Source: Hypoxylon rubiginosum (Eukaryota > Ascomycota > Sordariomycetes > Xylariales > Hypoxylaceae). Taken from it: 64,000 nucleotides of DNA. The stretch is from NCBI GenBank assembly GCA_902806565.1, contig CADCXA010000042.1, forward strand, positions 248,001 to 312,000. Direction: 5' to 3'. Of the stretch, positions 36,101 through 46,417 are shown piece after piece. How positions within the stretch are numbered: position 1 is the first letter of the stretch; each line of letters opens with the position of its first letter. A program made the position numbers and the translations under genes. Under the pieces are notes generated by a model. That model made no database searches and was not told where the DNA came from. It saw nothing but the letters and a program-made list of their open reading frames with translations.

Positions 36101-36654
36101 CAGGAGTATGTTACGATGATGAAAGAAACGCAAGGTACGTCGATATTCGAAGTTTCCATTGTTTTACTACTTGCTAACTTGGAAAACTAGCCTTTAATGA
36201 ATTCATTCACGAGCGCGAGACGCTCCCGGGCTCGAATCCAGAGATTCGGCTTTTTGACGAGATAATTCTAGCTAAGAAGGCCCGAGGGAAACCTGGCTTT
36301 TCAGGGTTATCCCGTCTCTCGACCATAAGAGCCTCTCATGGCGTCTCGGCTTCTCTGCCCGGACTTCAGATACCATCGAGACACTCGAAGCCGCCATCCT
36401 TCCTAACAGACACATCTGACCACATATGGAGGACGGCGTGTGTTCCCGTGCCGAACTCGAAGTTCCAAGGCGACTACCGCACAGTAACGACGAGGATACC
36501 AGCACGATTGGACCCTTCGTTAATGAAGGAGCCTCGTGCCATACAAGGCGTTCCCCGTCCCGAACAGCGCCGAAGGGGAGTTATAAGGAAACAAGTTCCT
36601 AGCATGATGATCTCTCTTCCTACCTCGCCCGTATCCCCCGAAGGATCCCAGTAG
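33101..36654 (+). CDS. DENN-domain protein with C-terminal C1-like zinc finger
   Basis: DENN proteins act as nucleotide-exchange factors for Rab GTPases in membrane traffic. Two exons: 33101-36134 and 36191-36654, 1165 residues; donor GTACGT, acceptor CTAG. Residues 1-290 are Ser-rich and disordered, with Arg/Ser motifs such as SIRGSIRGSIRRKISF. The upstream DENN part is at about 305-370 (YVPMFAFPNDIQIVSS, HGFTMTSDD, IYGVTVIIWT) and is followed by a coiled-coil-like insert (about 375-445). The central DENN part is at about 550-645 (DLYALFRSLSLENIVTLFEY, ESRIILLSS, LYPLAWASIFIPILPARL, APCPYIVGIE, DDDYVLVDLD). A Ser/Pro linker leads to a Cys/His cluster (HCFNFCANDAASNCAICDER, then YKCSGCGTVSHGRC) at about 895-940, a C1-like zinc finger, and the dDENN-like helical part with FDMNGFIKSLP and FNEFIHERE. 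The Rab partner is unknown. Confidence 0.92.
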
Positions 36655-37785
36655 CTCAGGTTAGCTACATCGAATTTATATGCCACCAAGTCGAAAACGA
36701 CGCACTACGCAAGAATGTAATATTATCAAAGGCAAGGGCCAATCTCGGCTCAGCCTTGTACTATAATTTTTGAGAGGGGGGTGTGGGAGGAAGGCATTAA
36801 AAAAGTTCTTCCCAAAGTTTTCGTTCGCCCAAATATCACCCAGGTTGTCAGCAGTACTTGTTTTCCATCAACTCGAATCTACATACATTGGCGACCTCTC
36901 CTTTACAGCATCTCGTTGCGAACGGGGAAGGTGAGGAGAATAATGTCTAGCTTAGTTTGCTTATTGGGCCTGAGAAGAAGAAACAGACCGATAAAGAAAG
37001 GATGGAAGGGTTTGTCGAAGGAGAGACCCCCAGGAAGAAGAAGAGACACCGACTTTGAATATGTAAGTTGGACTTATTTGCAGAGATAAGGCAGATCGCG
37101 ATGAATTTACAGAAGAGAGAAAAGAGAGGAAGAGAAGGAGAGGGAGGACGTGAGTAGACGATTGGACGAATCATGCAAAAACAGAACATCAAGATTTTTT
37201 CTCCATATACGACGATGCCAAAGAAGTGATTGTGAATTGTTTTTATTGATTTTCGCTTATGATGGACCGTGATGATACGGCGATGATGTGGCTCTTTTAA
37301 GCCTCATCACCGCCCCTTTTTTCTGTTTCACGATCTGCGAATCTGGGTATAATAGATAGATAACCACCGGCCCTTTTGTATGTGCTCTAACTCCTATTCG
37401 CGATAGCAGCAGTAGTAGCAGCAGCAGCAATCTGTTTCTGCTCTCTCTCTCTTCATATTACAAGCCTGGCTCTGATTGATAGCCCCCCCAATGGATCGAA
37501 CCCCCTGAACGTATTGCCGGCTATAGTAAGTTTTTAAGAAAAAAATCACCATGCCTTTGTTTGTGCCTTTTCCCCTTCATCATCCAAAAGTGTCATGTCT
37601 GGGATCGTGCGAGCCTACGCATCTCATCCTCTCACCAGGTTGACGAGATGCCCCCTTTTTCCAGCGAATGAACCTTCTCACGCTCGCTCCTACGTCCGTT
37701 ATTATCACAGAGCTATAATGCATATCACTTCAGCTTCATTCTTCCATATGTCACGCTGCCTTCCACCAGCGCCAAGAACCCTTCA
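36655..37785. other. Convergent intergenic region
   Basis: 1.1 kb between the DENN gene stop (+) and the Ypi1 stop (-). It contains purine-rich tracts (36940-37150), a (CAG/TAG)n run at 37405-37429 and a (CT)n run at 37440-37452. No coding frame seen. Confidence 0.45.
37405..37452. repeat. AGC-type trinucleotide run and (CT)n
   Basis: AGCAGCAGTAGTAGCAGCAGC at 37406 onward, then a CTCTCTCTCT tract. Confidence 0.85.
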
Positions 37786-38437
37786 TTACCGTCCCGTGTT
37801 CCTAGCCCCGGGGGACCCGGCAGGATTCCGTCCGGTGGGGCCGCCCGCAGGGTTCGCTCTAGTTTTCGGCTTCGGCTGCCTCTCGTACGCGTTGGGACTC
37901 GGTCTGCGTCTGCGCTGCTGTGTGCTCCCATGGTCGTGGTCGTGATTATGGTTGTGGTTTTGGTTGCGCTGCTGGAGCCGCCGGGCCGCCATCGCTCGCT
38001 CCCGCGGGTCGTCCGGCACGTTCCCGCCGTCCGAGTCGGCATCCGAGTCCGAGTCCGACGAAGATGAGGATGAGTCGTCGCCCGAAGACGACTCGTCGGA
38101 GGACTCGCCGACTTGGTGCGGCGCGTGGTATATGCAGCAGACTATCACGGTATACGTTAGACTTGACTTTCCTAATTATTGCGATAGGGCTGATCTTACC
38201 TTTGGACCGTTTCCGCCCCAGGCCCTCGTTGTCTACTACGGACTCGGCCCACTGCACGCGGTGGTCGGACGGCGGGTGTGCGCCGCGTAGACGCAATATA
38301 GCGGGGGCGGCCGGCGCCGGTGCTTCGGTGCCGGTCTGTGTGCTGGAGCCGGTCTGTGCATGGGTATGGGTCTGAGTCTGAGTCTGTTGCGGTCGCTCGC
38401 GCTGCCGCTGATTTGAGTGCGGGTTCGTTGCCGACAT
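37786..38437 (-). CDS. YPI1: Type 1 protein phosphatase inhibitor, Ypi1/PPP1R11 family
   Basis: Binds and regulates protein phosphatase 1 (Glc7), mainly in the nucleus. Two exons on the minus strand: 38437-38200 and 38141-37786, 197 residues. The intron (GTAAGA to GATAG) joins LGRKRSK to VCCIYHAPH. The conserved core RVQWAESVVDNEGLGRKRSK plus CCIYHAPHQVGESSDESSS carries the PP1-binding RVxW motif, the CCIY segment and the acidic GESSDE stretch of the family. The N-terminus is Gln/Thr-rich; the C-terminus has an acidic Ser/Asp run, then NHNHNHDHDH and basic, Pro-rich tail. The His/Asn run is unusual and could bind metal, but such runs also arise by simple repeat expansion. Confidence 0.93.
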
Positions 38438-40042
38438 TATGTGTGTTTATCGGATGTGTATGTGGGTATAATACTTGAAGATTGTAGTAGAGCAACGAAG
38501 AGGGGAAGTATGAAGGTCGACTCGTTCCGATACGGTCCGTTGACCTATATGATGTAGATATGATGGAGCGTCGGTGGCACAAGGCGAATCCAGTGGTGGT
38601 ATCCGGTGTGGTGGTTGGTGTGGTGGTGTTTGGCGGTTGCGATAGCGGTTCGTCGAGGGGGAGAGCGATCGACTATGTATGCATACGTGTAAGGCGTCGA
38701 ACGGTTCGAGGATCAACGAGGATCAACGCGTTCACTTTCGGCGCCACCCGAGGGCCGGTGTGTGAATTTTTTTTCTTTTTTTCCTTGGAGCTTTACTTGT
38801 ATCACCCAAGTAAGACAAAACAAGAGAAGAGAGAAAGGAACATGAGCGGTTTTGTATATAGGAGGAATGAGAATTGTCTGGAAAATGAGCGATATATTCA
38901 AGACGTTTCTCTTCAAGGATTGCGATTAATGATTTGGTCGCGAACCCCCGTTCCGTATTCCCCCGCTTCTTTCCTCTCAGCTGGTCAGCAAGTCGCGCAC
39001 GCGAGCAAGCACAGGGAAGAAAGGAGTAAGGTAAGGGTATGATAGCTTTTGGGTCCGGCTGGGGTAACCTTCCAATGGTAGCTGGGCACGTTTTTTGAGG
39101 AGGTGTAGGCTAGAGCAAGTAAAAGGTCCAAGGAAGTAACAAATATATATATATATACGAATATGTATATGTATGTCTGGAACAAACAAAAAAGAGAAAG
39201 CCCGAGAAGAGTACAGGCTAGAGTCTAGAGCATAGAGCATAGAGCCTAGAGTCTGCGAAGTCTGCGAAGTAGAGTCTCCCGAGTCCAACCTGTGTGAGCC
39301 CAGAGGCCTAGAGGGATATGTAGTTTAGCCGGTCTGAGCAGGCCTCGATGTCTTTCGTCCCCTTCGCTCGAGGACCCTGATTTTCTTCAAATTAATGAAT
39401 GTAAGGAGTGGTTGCATTTCCCGCGTCTTGAAAGCTTCCAGGGCTGGCAGATTAGACAAATCAATCAAAGGTCGGTCGTGGGGAAAGTGACGGAAGGCAA
39501 AACAACCGGGTTGGCATGACCCATAATTATTTGCCCCACGTTGCCCCGCATCATACCTAAATCCGCGGTACCTTGATACATCTGCCCATGCCCATGCAGC
39601 CATGTAACATCCATCCTTCCAAGCAAGTTGTCGACGTACCTACTACGGTAGTAGCATCTCGCTGAGTAATGCCAAATTATAACATTGGTACATAACCCGG
39701 TAGACCGGTTCAGGGTTCCCGATGCATTTTCCGACGCATCACATTTTGAAGGCCATAACTCACGTGAGATGAGAATGATCTTCATACATTTATATGCCCG
39801 AGTGCTTAACACTACTGTACCTACCTACATATGTAGGCAGTAATATCGTTACTACTACTTACATGCATGCCTACATGATGATAGTCTCGTCGGTGTCCGC
39901 TAGCATCGGCACATATGGTACATGATCTATCATACATAGTATAGAGTGGCTGGGTGGCTTAAGCCTCAAACCGTATTCCTACAGAATATATAAACCATGC
40001 CATCCTTGTACATGGCACAAGAATTGGCATGTCCAGTGTCAC
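38438..40042. other. Intergenic region of 1.6 kb
   Basis: Upstream of Ypi1 and downstream of Gep3. It contains a GTGGTGGTTGG-rich run (38590-38640), an (AT)n run at 39143-39158, a run of TAGAG(C/T)-type direct repeats at 39221-39275, and a TACCTACCTACATATGTAGG palindrome-like stretch at about 39820. Short frames here have no family resemblance. Confidence 0.45.
39221..39275. repeat. Short direct repeats (AGAGTCTAGAGCATAG type)
   Basis: Alternating TAGAGTC and CATAGAG words and a repeat of TCTGCGAAG. Confidence 0.75.
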
Positions 40043-42262
40043 CTAGCTTGCAGAGCCAGCGCCAGACGCTGCCTCCCTTTCCCTCCTGCGCTTTTTCTCG
40101 AGCTTCTTCATGCCCTTCATACTCTTCCTCGGTCTAGACCTCCGTGACGCGGCCGACACCTTGGGCTTGTTCAGCATCCAGCCGTTCATTGGCTTGCGGC
40201 ACCATATAAACTTGCCCTCTGGACTGTACACGTCCACGACGGGCCAATTGGGCTCCTTGTCCTCGGTATTTTCCGAGACATAAGCAGGAACGGGAGGGGG
40301 ACGAGGAGAACGTTTCTTTCTCGGATCTTCGGCAAGAGCTTCTAGCCTCTCTAGAGCTGTGAGCTCTTTTTGCGGTTGAGGTTCCTCCGCAGCTTGTGCG
40401 CCCGGACTTGGCTTCTGCCCGAACAGATCTTTCGTCCGCATCTGCGCTGTAACTTCTACCCATCCGACGCCTTCTATTAGTATGTCGGTCGACAGAACAC
40501 GGTACGGTAGCTGTTCGATCTTTAATCCAACGGAGTCCTTCCTCGTCAATGGTCCCGTACGCTGCTTCGTCACGTCCCATTTCAGCTGGAAAGACCCTGC
40601 CAGCTTGGTCTTGTCGCCTGTCCCTGGCACTGCTATATTCTCGATATTAACTTCACCCGTCTGGTTTTGGATTCCAATTGCTTTATCGGTCCTCGTTACG
40701 TGGGCCTGAATTGGTGTGAATGCATATGTCAATATAATTGGTGCCGGTTCTCTCGGTGTGATGCGGATGAAGCCGCCAATAAGCAAGGACCGTCCCGGCG
40801 TGAGTGTCATTTGTTCTGGCACGACTCGAGAGCGCATAATCAAAGACAGACGATGTTCATCCTTTACATACTGCTCAAGGCCGGTACGTTCTAAGCCGGG
40901 GAGATCGATTAGCTCCCCTCGCCCGTTGCCGAACGGGATTCGGATAGGGGATGCCGTCGTCCCTGGTAGATCGGAAACTAGTGGCATTTCTGGATAGTTC
41001 GTCTCCTTGTGTGCAGGCGGTAAGAGGGCATATTCGTCAAGCTCTTCCTCCCCAATGTCCTCTATCTCTTGGGCTTCCGTGCTCTCTAGTGTCAACTCCG
41101 GCTGGGTTTCTGCTTTTTCTGTCGTCACCGTTTCCCGGCCAGGTGTTGGCTTTGCGTGCATGTCCACCTTGATCTGATGCCTTGAAGGGGTCCACTCCAT
41201 TCTCCCTTTAGGAAAAACTGCTTCGAACAGCTGAGACTTTCCGACATTCGCCTTGCCAACCATCCAGCCAGCCCCAGCTCGTTTCCAGATGTCTTCTTTT
41301 AATTCCTTAGTCCACCAACTCCGTTTCGAGCTCACAGCTATTAGATTGCCAAGACGCACATGCCGACCTGTCCTTCCGAGAGCATCTCGAAGTACCTCCT
41401 GTAAGTATGGAAATAAGTTGTCTACCTGGGCCTTTGTCGGTGCAAGTAGATCACATCGCGTAATAACGAAACTCAGTTCGATCTTCTGATTACTGTAAAA
41501 TTTGCCTGCTCTGGACCGGCGGTTTTTGGTTCTGAGTGGCGCCATATCAAGTATCTCGGAGAGTTGCGGTAATAAGGACATGGGAAAATCGGCAGCATCG
41601 AGGACGTGGTAGACATGGTTATATTTGTACGGAGATTCGAGAATCGTGTCCCGAATAGAATCTATCGACGGGTGGTAGATGGACTCCCCACTATGATTAT
41701 GCATTAAAGAGTGACATCTATCGCAAAGAGGCACCTTGGGCGGCGGTCGTTGAACTGTCTCGGGAGGGACTATGCTTGACACAAGGGCCTCCACGTCGAC
41801 ACCTTTCGCCTCTAGCTCCTCACGGTCAAAGTGTTTAAGCGCATCTTCGTATATCTTATCCTCCTGCCGAGAACGGTCGGCGGTTTGAGGGTGAAGGTAA
41901 TTTCGAACGGCTTTGCGACTGAGATCAAAATATCCAGGCTGATTGGGGAAAGAGGTTTGAGACAGGGCGCCACATCCACGGCATTGTTTCGGTAATCTCT
42001 GAATAGGATACGGTTGAGGCGTGGTACTGCTAGGCGATAGTATGGGTTCCGTAGGGACGTCAGCCTCGACGTGCAAACAACGGCGTTGTACCCCCCATTG
42101 CGAAGGCTGGATACGAGACGAAGATGCGACAGCACCTAATCTTTGGGAACGCGATGCTAGATTGATGGATGGACAAAGAAACAAAGGCAGTTCAACTCCT
42201 CTTGAGTGTTCTGCGATATTGAGTGCGCTGTTGAGCCATCTCGAGGACAAGACACGGTGCAT
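40043..42262 (-). CDS. GEP3: Mitochondrial circularly permuted GTPase, Gep3/YqeH-like
   Basis: GTPase of the YlqF/YqeH class, linked to small mitoribosomal subunit assembly in yeast. Single exon of 739 residues from the ATG at 42262, which gives a basic, Ser-rich mitochondrial presequence (MHRVLSSRWLNSALN); the frame runs 72 codons further up to an ATG at 42478 that would hide this presequence. A zinc-binding pair CRGCG (about 92) and CDRCHSLMH (about 177) is present. The G motifs are in permuted order: G4 as TRCD (about 267), G5 AVSSKR (about 310), G1 GKANVGKS (about 335) and DLPGTT (about 430) with a second DLPG. The charged insert between G1 and G3 (about 360-415) is typical of fungal members. 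The C-terminus is highly basic (KKLEKKRRRERE). G4 reads TRCD instead of NKxD, seen in this family. Confidence 0.92.
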   Translation of the reverse strand: MHRVLSSRWLNSALNIAEHSRGVELPLFLCPSINLASRSQRLGAVASSSRIQPSQWGVQRRCLHVEADVPTEPILSPSSTTPQPYPIQRLPKQCRGCGALSQTSFPNQPGYFDLSRKAVRNYLHPQTADRSRQEDKIYEDALKHFDREELEAKGVDVEALVSSIVPPETVQRPPPKVPLCDRCHSLMHNHSGESIYHPSIDSIRDTILESPYKYNHVYHVLDAADFPMSLLPQLSEILDMAPLRTKNRRSRAGKFYSNQKIELSFVITRCDLLAPTKAQVDNLFPYLQEVLRDALGRTGRHVRLGNLIAVSSKRSWWTKELKEDIWKRAGAGWMVGKANVGKSQLFEAVFPKGRMEWTPSRHQIKVDMHAKPTPGRETVTTEKAETQPELTLESTEAQEIEDIGEEELDEYALLPPAHKETNYPEMPLVSDLPGTTASPIRIPFGNGRGELIDLPGLERTGLEQYVKDEHRLSLIMRSRVVPEQMTLTPGRSLLIGGFIRITPREPAPIILTYAFTPIQAHVTRTDKAIGIQNQTGEVNIENIAVPGTGDKTKLAGSFQLKWDVTKQRTGPLTRKDSVGLKIEQLPYRVLSTDILIEGVGWVEVTAQMRTKDLFGQKPSPGAQAAEEPQPQKELTALERLEALAEDPRKKRSPRPPPVPAYVSENTEDKEPNWPVVDVYSPEGKFIWCRKPMNGWMLNKPKVSAASRRSRPRKSMKGMKKLEKKRRREREAASGAGSAS

Positions 42263-42658
42263 CTTATCATCTGAGGCGAAAATGCAATCGCATTTGAGAC
42301 GGCAGGACGGGTAAGATTTAATTGAAAGCTTAGAAAATTTTGGACGCGAACAATGAAACGAAGACAGCCAGCCAGTGACGTTAGAAGCTAAGATACCCGG
42401 GACCCCTGATCCCTGTTCCCACTTAGTGTTCAACTTATCGATAAGTTTGAAGCCTAGGCCACAGGGCAGCAGGGCCACGGGGCCACTGCCGCAGGTGCAT
42501 AGGTACGTACCGATACCAACACATCGGTCAGCTGCTACGTCAATTCAACCTTGAACACAGCTGTCCTCCTGTACCTCCCGTACAACGCAACCTTTTCCTG
42601 CGTCTTGGGTAACAAACAACAAGCACTCACACCAATATCAAGACTTCGTGTATCGACC
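42263..42658. promoter_or_regulatory. Short divergent promoter, GEP3 and GET2
   Basis: Only 396 bp separate the two start codons, so the promoters must share this stretch. I see no clear TATA element. Confidence 0.5.
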
Positions 42659-43854
42659 ATGACGGAAGGTCTTCAAGCTACCGAAGACCCAGCGGCAGCG
42701 CGAGCTGCGGAGCAGGCGCGTATTCGCAAGGAGCGCCGAGAGGCTAAGATTAGAGCTGGAGGAGCTGCACGACTAGACAAGATCACCGGGTTAGGGGGAG
42801 GCATACGACGAGGTACGCGAGATATTATATCTTCTTTCTAGAATACTACTACCATTTCCACTCAGTGTTCTAATCAATCTACACAGACCCCCCTCCGTCA
42901 GAAACCAGCACACCGCAAGCAGCCACCACTACATCGTCTACCCCGAATACGACTGCCACCCCTAAACCAGACCAGCATGGAGACCCCGAGGAGGTAGACA
43001 TCTCCCAGCACTACTACGAGCCACGCGCGACCCCGCGAACGCGGCCGCCGAGCGACGCGTCGAGCAACATCTCGGAAGCCCAGCTGCGCCAGATGATACT
43101 AGGCCTCGACCGCACCGGCAACGGCGGTACCGGCACGCCGCCGACGCCGGGCCGGAACCCGTTCGCTCAGGACGGCGCCGCACCGCTCGGGCCCATGCCC
43201 CCCGGAATGGAGGGGATGGAGGGCATGGACGAGGACCCCATGATGCAGATGCTGTCCAAGATGATGGCGGGCGGCGGCATGCCCGGCATGCCAGGTGGTG
43301 GTGGAGGACCCGGCGGAGCCAGCCCATTCGCCGGCACGCCGCTCGACGGGCTCCTCGGCAGCCTAGGCGGCATGGGCATGGGCGGCCCCAGCCCGGCGCA
43401 GCAGGCGCAGCAGGTCGCCGCGAACAAAACAGCCAACCTATGGCGCATCCTGCACGCCGTCTTCGCGCTAGGCCTCGGCCTCTACGTGGCGCTGTCGACA
43501 ACCTTCACGGGGACCCAGACGGAGCGCGAGCTCACCGGCGGCACCACCACCTTCCCCGACGGCAGCAGCGTCACGGTCACCGGGGCAGACGACGACTCGA
43601 TCGAGCGGACGCGCGCCTACTTCTTCTACGCGTTCACGTCGGCCGAGGCGCTGCTGCTCACGGCGCGGTACTTCTTAGATGCGGACCGCGCGCCGCCCAA
43701 GGGGTGGGTGTGGACGGCTAGCGGGTTCCTGCCGGAGCCGGCGAGGGGGTACGCGCAGCATGCGTTGCGGTACGGGCAGATACTGGGGACGGTACGGAGC
43801 GACGCGCTTGTTTGCGTGTTCGTGCTGGGGCTGTGCTCGTGGTGGAGGTCGTGA
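42659..43854 (+). CDS. GET2: Get2-like tail-anchored protein insertase subunit
   Basis: Get1/Get2 form the ER receptor that inserts tail-anchored proteins delivered by Get3. Two exons: 42659-42812 and 42887-43854, 373 residues. The N-terminus carries the Get3-binding motif: ARIRKERREAKIRAGGAARL plus DKITG, as in Get2 (RRREKRR...SRLNKITG). A long disordered part follows with a Met/Gly-rich segment (GMEGMEGMDEDPMMQM, then GGGMPGMPGGGGGPGG). Three membrane segments close the protein: LWRILHAVFALGLGLYVALS, FFYAFTSAEALLLTARYFL and SDALVCVFVLGLCSWW. Start at 42659 is chosen because upstream residues lack conservation. Codon use is very GC-rich in exon 2. Confidence 0.88.
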
Positions 43855-44669
43855 TGGGAAGTTGTGGGGGGAGTGGGAGAGCGGTGGTAGCGTGGTGTGG
43901 TTGATAAGAGGGAGGAAGGGGGTTATACTATACCTTACCTGAACGTATTAGCAGGGTAGGTGTGTCGATGCCTTATAATACGATAAGAGACTATTCGACA
44001 TTAATACTTGCCTCGTGCTTAATACCTTTGTATTGGTTGAACCATGAGATACTATAGCACGTTTCCAGCGGATAATGACTCTGGTATGTGTCAACATAAC
44101 CTGTTGATTGCTCGCGTATTAAAACCATCATAACCACATTGTAACCACTCTAGGTATGTTTGCCTCAAAGACTTAATGGCTTCGCAGTTGTATAGGTCAC
44201 TTTTCACTATACCTAAGAAGCTACCTACATGGTTACCAATGGTTAAAGATTACTATTATACATACATTTCATCTTCTAGTCTCGGTTATGAGAATCGACT
44301 CGATGTATACGACTAGATAGAAGTCCTGGAAATCGTTGAGCTACCGGACACGAACGATATGTTACGGCACAGCAGAAGATCCTAGCGCTATCGATCCCGT
44401 CAGAAGGGTAACTAACGGTCTAGGGAATTTTGCTATAACGGCTCTAATATCGAAGCGTACCTAACCTATACATATTACACTATCCTTATCCTTGTATATG
44501 TATATAACCCCTTTTTTGAACCCCATGGGTCTAATGCCTTTATCCTACCAAATGCAAATCTCTCTTAGAATCTACATTATACCCAGATGGAAGTCCCGAA
44601 TCGATACCTATAATGCAACCGACCAAAATTCCACGCGCAACGCTTGGATAGTTGTAAGTCTAACAGCAA
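43855..44669. other. Convergent AT-rich intergenic region
   Basis: 815 bp between the Get2 stop (+) and the TMEM135-like stop (-). No coding frame; several TACCTA and ATAC words. Confidence 0.45.
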
Positions 44670-46417
44670 CTACGCTTCCAGGACCGAACTCAGGACCTTC
44701 CCGAGCATGCCGCGGACCCTCTTTGGGTTCTCTCGTATGCACGTAAACACGACGGCCGTGCTGAAGGCGAAGACGAACGTCTCCCGCCACTGCTTGTCGA
44801 GCGGATACCGTCTGGGCAGGAGCGTCGCCATGGCCCTAGGCGCGACGAAGAGCGCCAATTCTTTCCTCCGAGCCACCTTCTCGAGCAGGATGCTCCACCC
44901 GCACAGAAAGCAGCCCGAGCCGACGCAAAGGCCGCCGTCGATGGTCTGTCTCGACTTCGTGTCCTTGCCGACGATATGCGGGCCGAGCCTTGTTCTCGCG
45001 AGGCATACCCCGTAGTAGAAAAGGGTGATGAAGGCGGCTAAGAATGACGAGGAGCGGGCTGCGGATAGGAAAGCTGTCCGGAAACCCTTCATGTTCTTCC
45101 CCCGGGCTAGCAAGTTCAGCGGTAGGTATGTAATCATGGACCATTTGAATGAACGGTAAAATCGAGACAAGGCATGATACTCGCAACTAGAACCACAGCC
45201 CATGTGGACGATCTCACAGGGGAACGGGATGGCCTTGACCGGATCGCCCCATTCCGACGGTAATTTGTAATCCACACACATCGATTGGAGCAGTGGTGCC
45301 TGTCCCGTCTCTTCGCCATAGCGCAGTTCACCGTGGTGGCAGCGCCGGAGCGCTTCTATGAGGCGCGAATCTACGGCGGCGGCTGAACTGATCCATTTCG
45401 TGTACGCCCTAGGTAATCTGCAAGGTTCGTAGAACCATGCCCACATAATCAGTGCAGAAGATGTTGCAAAGACAGTAGGGTCGGTCAGCTTAGATATGAA
45501 CGACTCGACCTAACGCATGTTAATAATGCATACTATGTATATGTCAATACGTATTGCAGATGTCTTGTTCATACCTGGGTCCACTGGCTAGTAGCGGTCC
45601 TACGCTGCCTCCTCTTGGCCCATAGCTCTCCGATGATCACGTCAAGAGCTCTAGTTGCGGCGAACAACGTTAGGTCTAGGGTCCGTCCCGCAAATCGTCT
45701 CTTCTCCTGCTTCGGGATGTCCGAGTCGGTGGTGATTGTTTCTGAAAAGCCATCGGTCTTCTTCGATTGTAACAATCTAAGACTCAGCCACGCGGCGACG
45801 AAGGTCGACACCCATCTTGAAAGTCTAGTTTGAGGAAGGTTAGCTGAGGGATGAGCGCCCCAAGGTAGTATAGTAAGTATACTAGATGCCAAGATCTGCC
45901 AATGAAACATCCAAAGCTGTCTGGATTCAGGACTTGGGACTTGCCTTTTTCGGACCAGGGCCGTAAGGTGACCGCTTTGGAGCAGACGACTTAAAGCTGT
46001 ACCAAGCAAGACCTTCAAATGAACATGTATGTTAGCTTCAATCTACTACGACAACACTGTCTACGAGCGTTGAATGAAGCATCGACAATGTAGTCACGGA
46101 AGAAGTCTTGCCTCGAGTAACGTAGTTCCGCCCACGAGCACGGCGCAGAAGGTTGGAAACCTTTGAAGGTCTAATCCCCCACGCAGGATACGTTGCAGGG
46201 ATGCAATAAAGGAATCGTGGGGCTGGGCGACAGTCACAGCACCCTTGTCTGTCCTCCCTCTCCTTCTAGTTACATGCTGCAGAACCAACGTGAGGAGCCT
46301 TGGTGCTACAGCAGAAGCGTAGCCCAGGACATAGGCCCGAATAAGAGGTCTCAAAAGGGGTGGTATAGACGCATCCAGTTTCCGCCGGCCTGTTGGTGCA
46401 AGCAGAGAAGATGACAT
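44670..46417 (-). CDS. TMEM135-like multi-pass membrane protein
   Basis: Members of this fungal family are related to TMEM135, a membrane protein of peroxisomes and mitochondria with a Tim17-like region; function in fungi is little known. Three exons on the minus strand: 46417-46112, 46012-45575 and 45509-44670, 527 residues. Exons 1 and 2 can be joined in frame only with a GC donor (GAG then GCAAGA) and acceptor GAAG, which gives the conserved-looking AVLVGGTTLLE followed by VLLGTALSRLL. Several hydrophobic segments are visible (FCAVLVGGTTLLEVLLGTAL, WQILASSILTILPW, VFATSSALIMWAWF, SFLAAFITLFYYGVCLA, FVFAFSTAVVF). The C-terminal half keeps motifs of the family: PCRLPRAYTKWI, PCEIVHMGCGSSCEYHALSRF, MKGFRTAFLSAARSSSFLA, DGGLCVGSGCFLCGWS. 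No signal peptide. Family assignment from memory of motifs. Confidence 0.8.

Noticed and set aside
37486..37520. GGTTCGATCC on the minus strand, resembling a tRNA B box
   Set aside because: The T-stem bases do not pair and no A box or acceptor stem is found at a suitable distance.
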